Below, one piece after another: positions 8,471 through 17,460 of a DNA stretch of 21,080 bases. A program made the position numbers and the translations under genes. Below the pieces are notes generated by a model. The model saw nothing but the letters and a program-made list of their open reading frames with translations. It was not told the DNA's origin and ran no database searches. The stretch is taken from positions 1 through 21,080 of the forward strand of contig JAMYHX010000615.1 of the NCBI GenBank assembly GCA_025529335.1, given 5' to 3'. How positions within the stretch are numbered: position 1 is the stretch's first letter; every line of letters begins with the position of its first letter. This stretch comes from Rhizopus sp. PT2906. Lineage: Eukaryota > Mucoromycota > Mucoromycetes > Mucorales > Rhizopodaceae.

Positions 8471-10886
8471 ATGGAAGACAACAACGACGGCCTTTTGTTA
8501 AACATCACAGCGTCTTCACCAAAGGCACCAATCAAAAAGAATAATGTAAGGCCAAAACAAGTAAAGAAACCTAATATATCAGCACCTGAAAAAGAATCAG
8601 AAGAAAAACCCAAGGCAACAGAGGGCCCTGCTCCTGGAGCAAGAATGATTCATGGTAAAGTGCAAGTCATGTCTTCCTTGTTTTCAGCCAACCCTCAAAT
8701 ACCCAATTCTTACAAAAAGAAGAGTGTTCAATCAGGAAATCGTGATGCAAGTAACGCACCCATGGTGGACTCAAGTAACTTTGCTGGTATTGGCATCAAT
8801 TCAGATCTGGCTGATCATTTATCTACAAAGCTTAATGTCACTGCTCCTACTAATGTACAAGCAAAAGCAATTCCTGTCTTACTCGGACCTTCCACCACAG
8901 TTCAACAGACCTTGATTGATACCACGGACGATATTGATGTTGTAGTTCAAGCACAGACTGGTTCAGGAAAGACCTTGACTTATCTATTACCCATTATCAA
9001 TCGACTCGTAGAGGTATCTACAGCACCCAAGGATGCCATCAGGCCAGAAGATCAACCATTTGGTGATCGTGCAATCGGAACAGTTGCGATTATTTTGACA
9101 CCTACTAGAGAACTCGCTCAACAAGTACTCGGCGTCTTGACTCAGCTAGTCAATCTTCCCAGACCAAAAGATGAGAATTTACGCCGACTCCATTGGATTG
9201 TGCCCGGTATTGTTATTGGTGGTGATTCAAAGGCCAAGGAAAAGGCTCGGTTAAGAAAGGGTGTCAACATTTTAGTAAGCACACCTGGTCGATTGTTGGA
9301 CCATTTGGAAAACACAAAAAGTTTTGATATTCGTAATTTGAAATGGCTCGTTTTGGATGAAGCAGATCGTTTATTGGATCTCGGTTTTGAAGAGACGCTC
9401 AAGAAGATTATGAACATCATCACTGAGCGCACAAAAGCTGGGTGTTCTCCCAAGTACAAAGCAGTGATGGCTTCCAAATACTGGCCAAAGAGACGACAGA
9501 CAATCTTGTGTTCAGCTACTTTGAGAGATGATGTGAAACAGCTAGCAGGCTCGTCCTTGGTGAATCCTGCGTTTATAAGTGGTACTGATGCCAAGAAGGA
9601 TGGATTAAAATTACTGAATACAACAGACATGAATGTGGATGAACATAACGAAGCAGAAGAGATGAAGTTTACGACGCCAAACCAATTGAAGCAAACTTAT
9701 ACCATTGTACCTGCAAAGTTACGACTTGTTACCTTATTAGCTCTTCTTAGATCCTGCTTTTATGACACAAAGACCAAAAAACAGAAAGGGTGTAAAGTGA
9801 TTGTTTTCTTTTCCTGCTGTGATTCTGTTGACTTCCATTATGATCTGTTTGCAAAGGCTGGTAAGCCTGTCATGGATGAAGAGTCTGATGCTGAAGAAGA
9901 AGAAGAAGAAGAAGGTGACACAGAGGCGAGTATAATGAAAAAGGCTTTGAACAAGATCGTTGGATCAGAACAAGGCAACAGTAAAGCAAAGAAGCATAAG
10001 AAGAGCAAGAGCGGTCCGGAGCCGATTTATCAAGTCAGCACAATTCTTGGCGAAAAGGCAGTGTTCCGTCTCCATGGTGAACTAGGCCAACAAACTCGTT
10101 CTGAAACGTTTTCTGAATTCAGCAAGGCTAAAGCCGGTGTTTTATTCTGTACTGACGTTGCTGCTCGTGGTCTGGATTTGCCCAACGTTGATCATATTGT
10201 CCAGTATGATGCGCCTACAGACCTTAAAGACTACGTTCATCGTGCAGGTCGTACAGCTCGTTTGGGTAGAGTAGGTGAAGCAACACTGTTTTTACTGCCT
10301 AGTGAAATGGAGTATTTGGACATCTTGAAAGCACAGGATTTGAATCTTGAGCCTGTGCCCATGGAATCCATCTTGAAGAACCTTGCTGAACACAAGGATG
10401 ATTATCAAACACCAGCACAGCAGTTACAGAATACTATGGAAAGTTATGTTTTAGCCGATGCAGATGTAAGTCGTATATACATATATAATGTAATAATGAC
10501 ATATCAACTCATATATTCATCATTAGCATGTGATATTAGCTCGTAAGGCATTCTGGTCAACTTGTCGTGCCTATGCCACACATCCAGCATCAGAAAAGCA
10601 TATATTTCATATCAAGAAACTGCATTTGGGCCATCTGGCCAAGTCTTTTGCATTAAGAGAAGCACCTTCGAATATCATTGACAGTATAAAGGATAAGAAG
10701 AAGAAGGAAAAGAATCCACGCGTACAAGTAAAGAAGACTGAAGGAAAGCCAAAGGGCAAGGTGAATAAAAAGGTTCCTATAAAAAGGAATTTTGATCAAT
10801 CAGAAGAATTTGCTATTGCTTCTGCATCAAGTCTGAAAGATGGTCCTACTACCAAGAAGAGAAAGAAGAATAACAATAAAAAATAG
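8471..10886 (+). CDS. DBP7: ATP-dependent RNA helicase Dbp7 (DDX31-like)
   Basis: Join 8471..10465, 10527..10886 (one 61-nt intron) gives 784 residues. It is a nucleolar DEAD-box helicase of early 60S ribosomal subunit assembly. Motifs in order: SSLFSANPQIP (typical of this subfamily), NVQAKAIPVLL (Q motif), AQTGSGKT (I, about 160), PTRELAQQV (Ia), TPGRLLDHL (Ib), DEAD (II, about 296), SAT (III, about 347), KVIVFFSCCDSVDFH (IV), GVLFCTDVAARGLD (V) and HRAGRTARLGR (VI, about 589). An acidic insertion (ESDAEEEEEEEGD, about 475) lies between IV and the following HGELGQQTR. The intron sits after YVLADAD; the second exon continues HVILARKAFWSTCRAYATHP and KKLHLGHLAKSFALREAP, the conserved C-terminal extension, and ends in a Lys-rich tail. 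The 3' end is 46 nt from the convergent FIST gene. Confidence 0.96.
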
Positions 10887-10896
10887 ACAGTCTGTA

Positions 10897-10929
10897 AATA
10901 AAAGTGTACAACTCGCTCCCTTTTTTATT
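10897..10929. terminator. Overlapping convergent poly(A) signals
   Basis: AATAAA on the plus strand (10897-10902) lies 11 nt after the DBP7 stop. TTTATT at about 10924-10929 is an AATAAA on the minus strand just past the FIST gene stop. Transcripts of the two convergent genes must overlap at their 3' ends. Confidence 0.5.
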
Positions 10930-10932
10930 CAA

Positions 10933-12318
10933 TCATTCTGACGAAGCCTTAAAGGCGATATTTGAATAAGGAACATCAAGCACTTGTGCAGGTAGTGAGT
11001 CACGACCTACGATTACACCATTCTCACTTATACTACCAAATGTGTCTCTGACAATCATTGTCTTTTCGGGTATTTGAACTGGTGACATATCAATCGTACG
11101 GTCCTTTTCTCCTACGCCCAGCAGAATCTCATCATCATCTGTCGGTAGTGGAGCTGTCATGTTGTCGTCATAGGGCTTTCTCCTTAAGAACTTGAAATAA
11201 TCAATCAGGTTGAAGCCATTCCTTTATTACAATCTTTCTCTTACCTGCACAGTTTGACCCACTTGAAGGTCTGTTGTTGTATCAATTGACATATTTCCTC
11301 TGCTAGGATCGCCGCTTGTGATTCGACTTACTGTCATTTTATTCTCTTCTCCCTCAGCATCGGGTGGATAAACAGCAAGATAAAACTCTTCATCCTTGGA
11401 CGCTCGTCTGTCTTGGTTTATTAGTTTTAACAAAAGACCTGTTGCCCCCGATTGATCGAGATCTAGAATAACGTTTCCTCGACAACGGGTGATTCTTAAT
11501 GGATCTCCAATTTTTTGTAGTGCCGGATGATGTACGTTTATCTGCGCTTTATTCTGTTTGCCAAATGACGCAAAACCGACGATACCCGATCCCATGAGAC
11601 TCGTGTTGTTGAATAGAGTATATGGCGTGCCAGTGATGAAGGGCGTTGATGAGCCGATGATGCCTACTTTAGGAGTATGAGGATAATGATGATCGAATGT
11701 TTGCAGCAGTTGGTCAGGTTCATTATCAGATACCATAAACACAAACGAAGGCTGCCTATTCACACCTTGAAAGGTGGGAGGCAGCTCATGCGGCTGCGCC
11801 GGTTTACTGATCGATCCGAAATTTTTCCAGCCTACTTTATCCACATGATCACTTTGATATTTTAGTCGCGCCGTTTCCTCCACTCTGCCCCATCGGCCAA
11901 CGGATATGTTGCGAATTTTATGTCTTTCCTCGCTGTCTTCAAGTACAAAGGGAATAATAGCTTCATCGTAGCCTGCCCAAAGTGATAAGCCATGATCAAC
12001 CTCTGGCACACGATCGACAACGCCACCGATTAAAAATTGAGGCTTGATCTCCTTTTTGATAGTTGCCAGTAAGTTTTGGTAATGTCGTGTTGAGAATGAT
12101 TTTGAAATGAGGGCTACGCAGACATCAGGCTTTTCACGTATCGTACTCTTTGCAGCTTGAATGCAGTCTTCAACAGAAGGACCCGTAGCTGTTATTCCAG
12201 TCCATATGGATCTTTGTGAAACAGGTTTTGCTGATTTGAGCACAGAGGCAAAAAGACAAGGCAACATGGGAATGAAAAAAAAATAATAATAATAATAAGA
12301 GGAGGCCCTTTTTGACAT
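10933..12318 (-). CDS. FIST-domain protein (predicted ligand-sensing)
   Basis: Complement join 10933..11190, 11245..12318 (one 54-nt intron) gives 443 residues from the first ATG. It resembles FIST_N/FIST_C proteins, a family proposed to sense small ligands such as amino acids; no enzyme activity is known. Fitting segments: SVEDCIQAAKSTI, PDVCVALISKSFSTRHYQNL, PQFLIGGVVDRVP, GLSLWAGYDEAIIPFVL, KVGIIGSSTPFITG and LMGSGIVGFASFG. The intron joins DLQVGQTVQ to FLRRKPYDD, and the tail has DTFGSISENGVIVGRDS. The start is uncertain. The first ATG is 27 nt after the upstream gene's stop and is followed by a Tyr run made by a (TAA)n repeat. The second ATG (12267) gives 426 residues with a mitochondrial-presequence-like MLPCLFASVLKSAKPVSQRS and is my preferred start. 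Family assignment is from recalled motif pattern. Confidence 0.72.
12282..12298 (+). repeat. (TAA)n microsatellite with adjoining A-run at the FIST gene 5' end
   Basis: An A-run followed by about five TAA/AAT units. On the minus strand it encodes Tyr and Phe runs between the first and second possible start codons of the FIST gene, so repeat-length changes would alter that segment. Confidence 0.8.
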
Positions 12319-12345
12319 ATGTAAACTCCGACGTTTATTATAACA

Positions 12346-13116
12346 TCAAAAGCCAGGATCTAATACGGGCGATCTTTTTCCTTGATCCCACCAAAGGGAT
12401 CTAAACCTGACGCCTAATGAATGAAGTAATAGTGTGCGTCTACTTGGCGGAGGGATAATGGTTTGGATGCGGTGCTCGCCAATATAGCCAAGATGATCAA
12501 ATTTATATATAAACACGCCTTCTATATGACGAGTTGTCTCATGTTGAAATATTAAAGATCGTTTCTTTCCTTCTAGTTTCCACCTCACTTCTAACTTTTT
12601 GACTATTCCAGACGCTCTAGCATCGTTCTCTGCGTCTCTTATAGACGAAAAATAAAGATCTTGGTCATCCAAGTCATGGATATCAGGCACATTAGGTAAG
12701 ACGCGCATCTTTGTGATTTCAACTGATATGTCATCAAAATAAAGGCTTGTGCTCCATCTTAACATCTGCGCTATTCCTATGTATGCTGTGCGTCCATGGA
12801 TAGATAGTTTTGTATAGTGTGGGTCAGAGAGTATAATATTTGGGGAATATATTGAATGGTCTGAGAAGCCCTTTTGAAAGAAGTTGGGTAAATCATCTTG
12901 TAAGGTAGCAATAGCTAACATAGTTTATCAGTGTCACTCGTCTTCCTCTATATAATGTGCATAATATGCAAGCTGAAATGTGTCATTACCAAAACCAACT
13001 CTTAGCTCATAGTCTCTTGGTTTCTGCATGCGGCAACGTGTTGTATGTAGTAAGCGATAGCATGTTGGAGCTGTTCTTTTCTTCAAACAAGAGCTTATTG
13101 TCACCAATGATTGCAT
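12346..13116 (-). CDS. DUF2358 / C6orf136-like protein, probably mitochondrial
   Basis: Complement join 12346..12914, 12990..13116 (one 75-nt intron) gives 231 residues. Motifs fit the DUF2358 family (human C6orf136, plant plastid relatives; function unknown): TLQDDLPNFFQKG, SIYSPNIILSDPHYTKLSIH, AYIGIAQMLRWSTSLYFDD, KLEVRWKLEGKKR, GVFIYKFDHLGYIGEHRIQ, LHSLGVRFRSLWWD. The splice joins DYELRVGF to AIATLQDDLP. Without it the second exon would begin at an internal ATG and lack an N-terminus. The chosen start (13116) gives MQSLVTISSCLKKRTAPTCY, rich in K/R/S/T and free of acidic residues, like a mitochondrial presequence. A CCAAT box lies at 13223-13227. The FIST gene follows in the same direction only 27 nt after this stop. 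Confidence 0.82.
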
Positions 13117-14011
13117 AAATATTAATGAGCCCTTTTTCTCTCTCCTAGGACCAAAAAGAAAAAAAAGAAAAAAAATATAAGCAAAAAAATACGTCACATT
13201 TAATGCGCTTAGTTAGGCGCAGCCAATGGTGTCGTCTTTTGGATGAAATCAACTTCTTTGTTTAAACAAAGGGATATATAGTCAATCAGCCCTTCAAAAG
13301 AACTTAAATTAACGCGTTGTTGATTTTATATATCAAGCACTTTCTCTGTTGTAATGAGTTCTCATCTTATTTATCTTTAATAGAAAAATCCAGGGCCTCA
13401 TCAATGTCTTCTTGGTTCCAATGCTATATCAGGTAAGACTATGGAAAGCTCATAGATAGTGCTTTCAATACTCTGTCCATAATGAAATATTGTATTAGGT
13501 CACTCTTACTGATAACATTGCGTACATTACTAAAAAAAAAAGCATAATCAAACTTTATACAAGTATTCTCTTGAAGCTCTTTTACAATTTGGTAGATCTA
13601 ACTGATGATGTACTAGCCATCGTTGTTTATATTATGAATCTTCCTTTATATATTTATGCATTGCTGTAGAACTTAAGCAGTGGATTCATTACAATTTCTC
13701 AATGTAATGTTACTGCGTGTTAGCACAGTTTGATTTACATACTACAGTAGTGAATAGTAAACAATTTATAAACTTGGTTAGCAAGAATTATTTTTTTCAT
13801 TTATATTAGTTTATAGCTCACCCTGTTGCATTGTAGCCACAATCACAAGGGGCAGTGTTTCCAAACTAATAAAGGTTAGTCACCGAAAAGCTTGAGAGAA
13901 AAAGAAATAGTGAAAAAAAGACCTTCTTTTATACTTTTTTGTCTGTTTACATCTGTGATCTTGAAGACAAAAAAGGGCGGTCCTGAGTTGAAACTGCTGC
14001 ATGAATTTTTT

Positions 14012-14024
14012 GTTGCTAGGCAAC
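14012..14024. promoter_or_regulatory. RFX-type X-box
   Basis: GTTGCTAGGCAAC has 5-bp palindromic arms (GTTGC/GCAAC) and fits the RFX/Crt1 consensus (GTHNYY then RRNAAC, with a one-base centre). It is followed by ATTGG at 14044-14048 and CCAAT at 14086-14090, so the 80-bp block looks like a promoter. The nearest starts are DUF2358 (about 0.9 kb left) and NIPA (about 1.6 kb right). Binding is inferred from sequence only. Confidence 0.5.
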
Positions 14025-14043
14025 GTGTCTTTTCTGTCTTTCT

Positions 14044-14090
14044 ATTGGATAACGTGCCTTAACCCTACTCCTTAATACTTTCCACCCAAT
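14044..14090. promoter_or_regulatory. Pair of CCAAT boxes in opposite orientation
   Basis: ATTGG at 14044-14048 and CCAAT at 14086-14090 lie 19 and 61 bp downstream of the X-box. These are candidate HAP/NF-Y sites. Confidence 0.35.
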
Positions 14091-15159
14091 GGAATGTATT
14101 TTGAATATGTTAAGTTACCTAGACTTAACGATGTTATTAGAGTTGGTTTACTTGCAAAAAGGCGTATTTTACTATAAAAAAGTTTATAATCCTCAGTTAT
14201 GAGATTACCTACTCTGATTCTATAATATTGAATAAATATCCACACTTACTAACTGTTTACACGTATGGTTGATTATATTCAAGAGTAGCACTGCTCCAAA
14301 ATGCCATAGCTAAATCATTAAATGATGCCTTTTGTGTGTGTAAATCTTCAAATGATCTAAATTTCTATCAAATATATGGAATATCATTTACATAAAGAAT
14401 ATAGAGCTCCTTTTAACATTCACACTTCATTCTGAAATCTACAATATAAAAGGAGTGTAAGGAAACATAAGAACAATTCAGCAGAGCAGTAATAGCTGAA
14501 GTAACGAAAAACGCAAGAATGACATGAAATGACATTACCTACCCAAAAAAGACACGTTCCACTGATAAACATCAATCACTTGATAGTTCTTTTTATCTTA
14601 TATATTTATTAATGTTCTCTTTATACGCCATTATTAAACGATAAAGGCACGTACGATTCATTTTAGAGTAACAGAGTACTACTCTTCAGTATATGAAGGA
14701 AAACCAGGCCAAAAACAAGAATGTGGCTGGTCGTGACTGTTGCACAATAATTATTGATCGTCTTTCCTGCACTTTATTCACACGTTTACATGATTTAAGT
14801 ATTGGATTGAGGATCAAACGCATCTATCAAAGGAAAAATGCTTGATTCAATCCTGAGAGTCATCAATCATTGCTTGATCTAAACATATTTTCAGTTAAAA
14901 TGAGACTATCATTTTCTCTCTCTCTCTCTCTTTTTACTGAAAGACCCTTAATCTTTGAATCAAATAACTCAAAAAGGATAAAACAAAAGAGCAACTTTTA
15001 GGTTAGTCAACTATTCATTTCAGCATTCTTTATTTATCCAGGGTAGTTTCAGGTTCACCTCCCTTAAGAGTAATAAAAGGGCCCAAAGAGAGAAAAATCG
15101 ATTCTGAGTCTCGAATACACATATAAGCGTAACCTGTTTTTCTGTTGATAATAGTGTTC

Positions 15160-15166
15160 TGAGTCA
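15160..15166. promoter_or_regulatory. AP-1/Gcn4-type bZIP site
   Basis: TGAGTCA is a perfect 7-mer core, about 500 bp upstream of the NIPA start. A single 7-mer is weak evidence. Confidence 0.25.
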
Positions 15167-15664
15167 CCTGATATTATTTGCCCTTGCTCATTTACATAAT
15201 CAAAAACTCCTTATTCCCTTTCATTTACACTAGGTTACTTTAATATATCTTATTGTAGAGCAAAAATATATTGTAATAAAATTAGCCAATAAATTGATGC
15301 AAAACCAATGTGGCTAGAATAACAATGCTATTTTTAGTAATAATCTGCCACTTAATTGTTGGTCTTGGCAGCCTTCTTTTTTATATATTCATGTGTGATA
15401 AATTTGAAATTAAGCCATGTCAGAAAGAAGGAAGAGCACAAAATATAGAAATAATGCTTATGCTAATGATTACATAAACAACCATAATAACAACAACAAA
15501 GTATATTTATAGTAGAATTATATGATATTTATAAATTAGGCAATAAATTGAATGAGCCAATTAAAACCCAATACGATCATAATAATTTAGGAAATTATGT
15601 ATTTGCTATAACCCTTATTTTTCTCTTTTTCTTTCTTTTTTATTTTTATTCTTTTTCAATCTGA

Positions 15665-16393
15665 ATGAATTCAACCATTTCACATAATTCAACATCAAGT
15701 CCTTTAGGCCTAGCACCTGATACTCATGGTTCACTATATAAAGTCATTGGCGTGACATTAGCCATAGCAAGTGGTAATATGACCAAACACAAAAACAATA
15801 ACATACTCATATTTTATATAGGCATGTTTATTGGTAGTAGTTTTGTATTTAAAAAGAAAGGATTATTACAATCAACTGAAAAGACAGGTAATGATTGATT
15901 ATTTAAGGTATCATTTATCTCATTCTATATAGGTGGAGTGGCAGGAGAAGGATACAGCTACCTTAAATCAACAATGTGGTGGAGTGGCATGATACTGAGT
16001 AAATTAGATGAGAATAAGGAGAGAGAATTCAATTGAATTAATTATGTATATAATAGTGGTGGTGGGTGAAGCATGTAATTTTGTTGCATATGCGTTTACG
16101 CAAGCCATTTTAGTAACCCCACTAGGAGCACTTAGTGTGGTCATATCGTAAGTAAATCATGACGTAAAGATAAAATAGGGATGAAAAAAAAACTAACTTT
16201 TTTTTTTAAAAAAAAGAGCTGTATTATCATCCATGTTTTTAAAAGAAAGGTTATCATTCCAAGGCAAAGTGGGTTGTTTACAGTGCGTCTTGGGTGCCAT
16301 CATTATTGTTATGCATGCACCAGAACAAGGTGCAGCAGATACTTCAATCGAAACTTTCAAGTCATTGATGTTATCTGTCGGTAAGTGACTCTT

Positions 16394-16424
<31 letters not shown>

Positions 16425-17202
16425 TAACTCATGACTCCCCCCCTTTTTTTGCTTGTTTGCTTTAGGTTTTATTGTGTATGCGTTGATAGCTGTTTGTATA
16501 TCTCTTTTTCTAGTGTTTTATTGTGGGCCTAGATGGGGAAAGACAAATATGTTGGTTTATATCTGTATTTGCTCACTCATTGGATCTTTGTCCGTCGTGT
16601 TCACTCAGGGCTTGGGTGGTGCAATCGTGCATTCATTCGCTATCGAAAATCAATTTACTCATTGGTTCGTTTACTTGGTATTGGCTCTCACCTTGATCAC
16701 CTTGGCAGTTGAAATCATCTATTTGAACAAGGCACTCAACATATTCAACACAGCTATTGTCACTCCCACTTACTATGTCATTTTCACTACACTCAGTATC
16801 ATCAGTTCGATCGTATTCTATCGTGGATTTGATGCTTCACCTGTCAATATCGTGACCTGTGTTTTCGGATTCCTTATTATTTGTTCTGGAGTAGCATTAC
16901 TACAGCACTCTCGAAGTGATACTGCATTGGAGGATGGAACGAATCTAAGTGACATATCAAATAATCCACAAGAGAGATTGTTATATGAAAGCGAAAAGTA
17001 CTTGACATCAGACGAGGATATTCATGAATTAGAAGGGGGACATGTGAGAACAGTATCTGGCCGAGAACATGGTTCTGCTTGGCATAGAAGTGGGAATTCG
17101 TTGGATTATTCTTTAGAATCATCACTTAAATTTGCAGATGATATCAGTTTGGACACAATACATCGTTCAACACCTGATACATCAAGAGATTCTGGTAAAT
17201 AG
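15665..17202 (+). CDS. NIPA-type magnesium transporter
   Basis: Join 15665..15773, 15822..15887, 15933..15998, 16057..16147, 16217..16380, 16466..17202 gives 410 residues. NIPA proteins are multi-pass membrane Mg2+ transporters of plasma membrane or endosomes. The spliced sequence carries the family hallmarks: ASGMFIGSSFVFKKKGLL (TM1), GEGYSYLKSTMWWSGMIL, VVGEACNFVAYAFTQAILV followed by TPLGALSVVISAVLSSMFLK, LSFQGKVGCLQCVLGAIIIV and MHAPEQGAAD. Exon 6 holds the remaining helices (GFIVYALIAVCISLFLVFY; ITLAVEIIYLNKALNIFNTA; TPTYYVIFTTLSIISSIVFY) and a Ser/Asp-rich cytosolic tail with many possible phosphorylation sites. Introns are 48, 45, 58, 69 and 85 nt, all in frame. Intron 4 has an A-run directly before its AG; intron 5 carries a (TA)13 repeat. 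It is convergent with the ADF-H gene. Confidence 0.93.
16394..16419 (+). repeat. (TA)13 microsatellite in a NIPA intron
   Basis: Thirteen TA units between the donor and the polypyrimidine tract of intron 5. It makes this intron the longest in the window (85 nt). Confidence 0.95.
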
Positions 17203-17460
17203 ACAAGAGAGAGCAATGAAGGGGAGACAAAAGAAGGAATTTTTTTGAAGTAATGATTGTGTAGTAGATAAATTTGTAAACAACAATACCAACATATATA
17301 ATAGACGTGTGCAGGACACACTTGATCCAATTAGTACCAGACAACTAGGGTTAAATCAAGACGAAGGAGATAGAAAAGGGCTTATTGAGCCCTGGGAAGA
17401 TAGATTGATTGAATAATAATAAAAAAAAAAAACTCTGTTTTCTGTACAATTATATTTCTT

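Larger units (their letters stand above)
13117..15664. other. 2.5-kb gene-poor stretch with scattered regulatory motifs
   Basis: No confident gene. Noted: CCAAT at 13223-13227 (DUF2358 promoter side); an MluI box ACGCGT at 13312-13317; a possible spliced pair of open segments at about 13384-13432 and 13499-13669; a promoter-like cluster at 14012-14090 (X-box and two CCAAT boxes); a 35-codon open stretch on the minus strand (14260-14364); a partial hairpin at about 14474-14500 (TTCAGC/GCTGAA arms); a short TC repeat near 14917-14932; an AP-1/Gcn4 site at 15160-15166; and a T/C-rich tract just before the NIPA start (15617-15660). No tRNA or rRNA signature was seen by eye. Confidence 0.6.

Noticed and set aside
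9142..9630. 162-codon minus-strand ORF
   Set aside because: It lies inside the DBP7 helicase core in antisense and has no motifs of its own; a shadow frame.
10530..10886. Separate small basic protein after DBP7
   Set aside because: It is the second exon of DBP7; the conserved ARKAFW...LHLGHLAKSFALREAP extension spans the junction in frame.
12934..13197. Independent 87-codon ORF upstream of the DUF2358 frame
   Set aside because: Only its 13116-12990 part is coding, as exon 1 of the DUF2358 gene; the region before the chosen ATG is low complexity.
14810..14860. Imperfect inverted repeat (GGATTGAGGATCAA and TTGATTCAATCC)
   Set aside because: The arms differ by an indel and are short; expected often enough in AT-rich DNA.
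15001..15240. Possible MITE or LTR remnant (short repeated AGGTTA-type ends)
   Set aside because: The ends do not form matching inverted or direct terminal repeats when aligned base by base.
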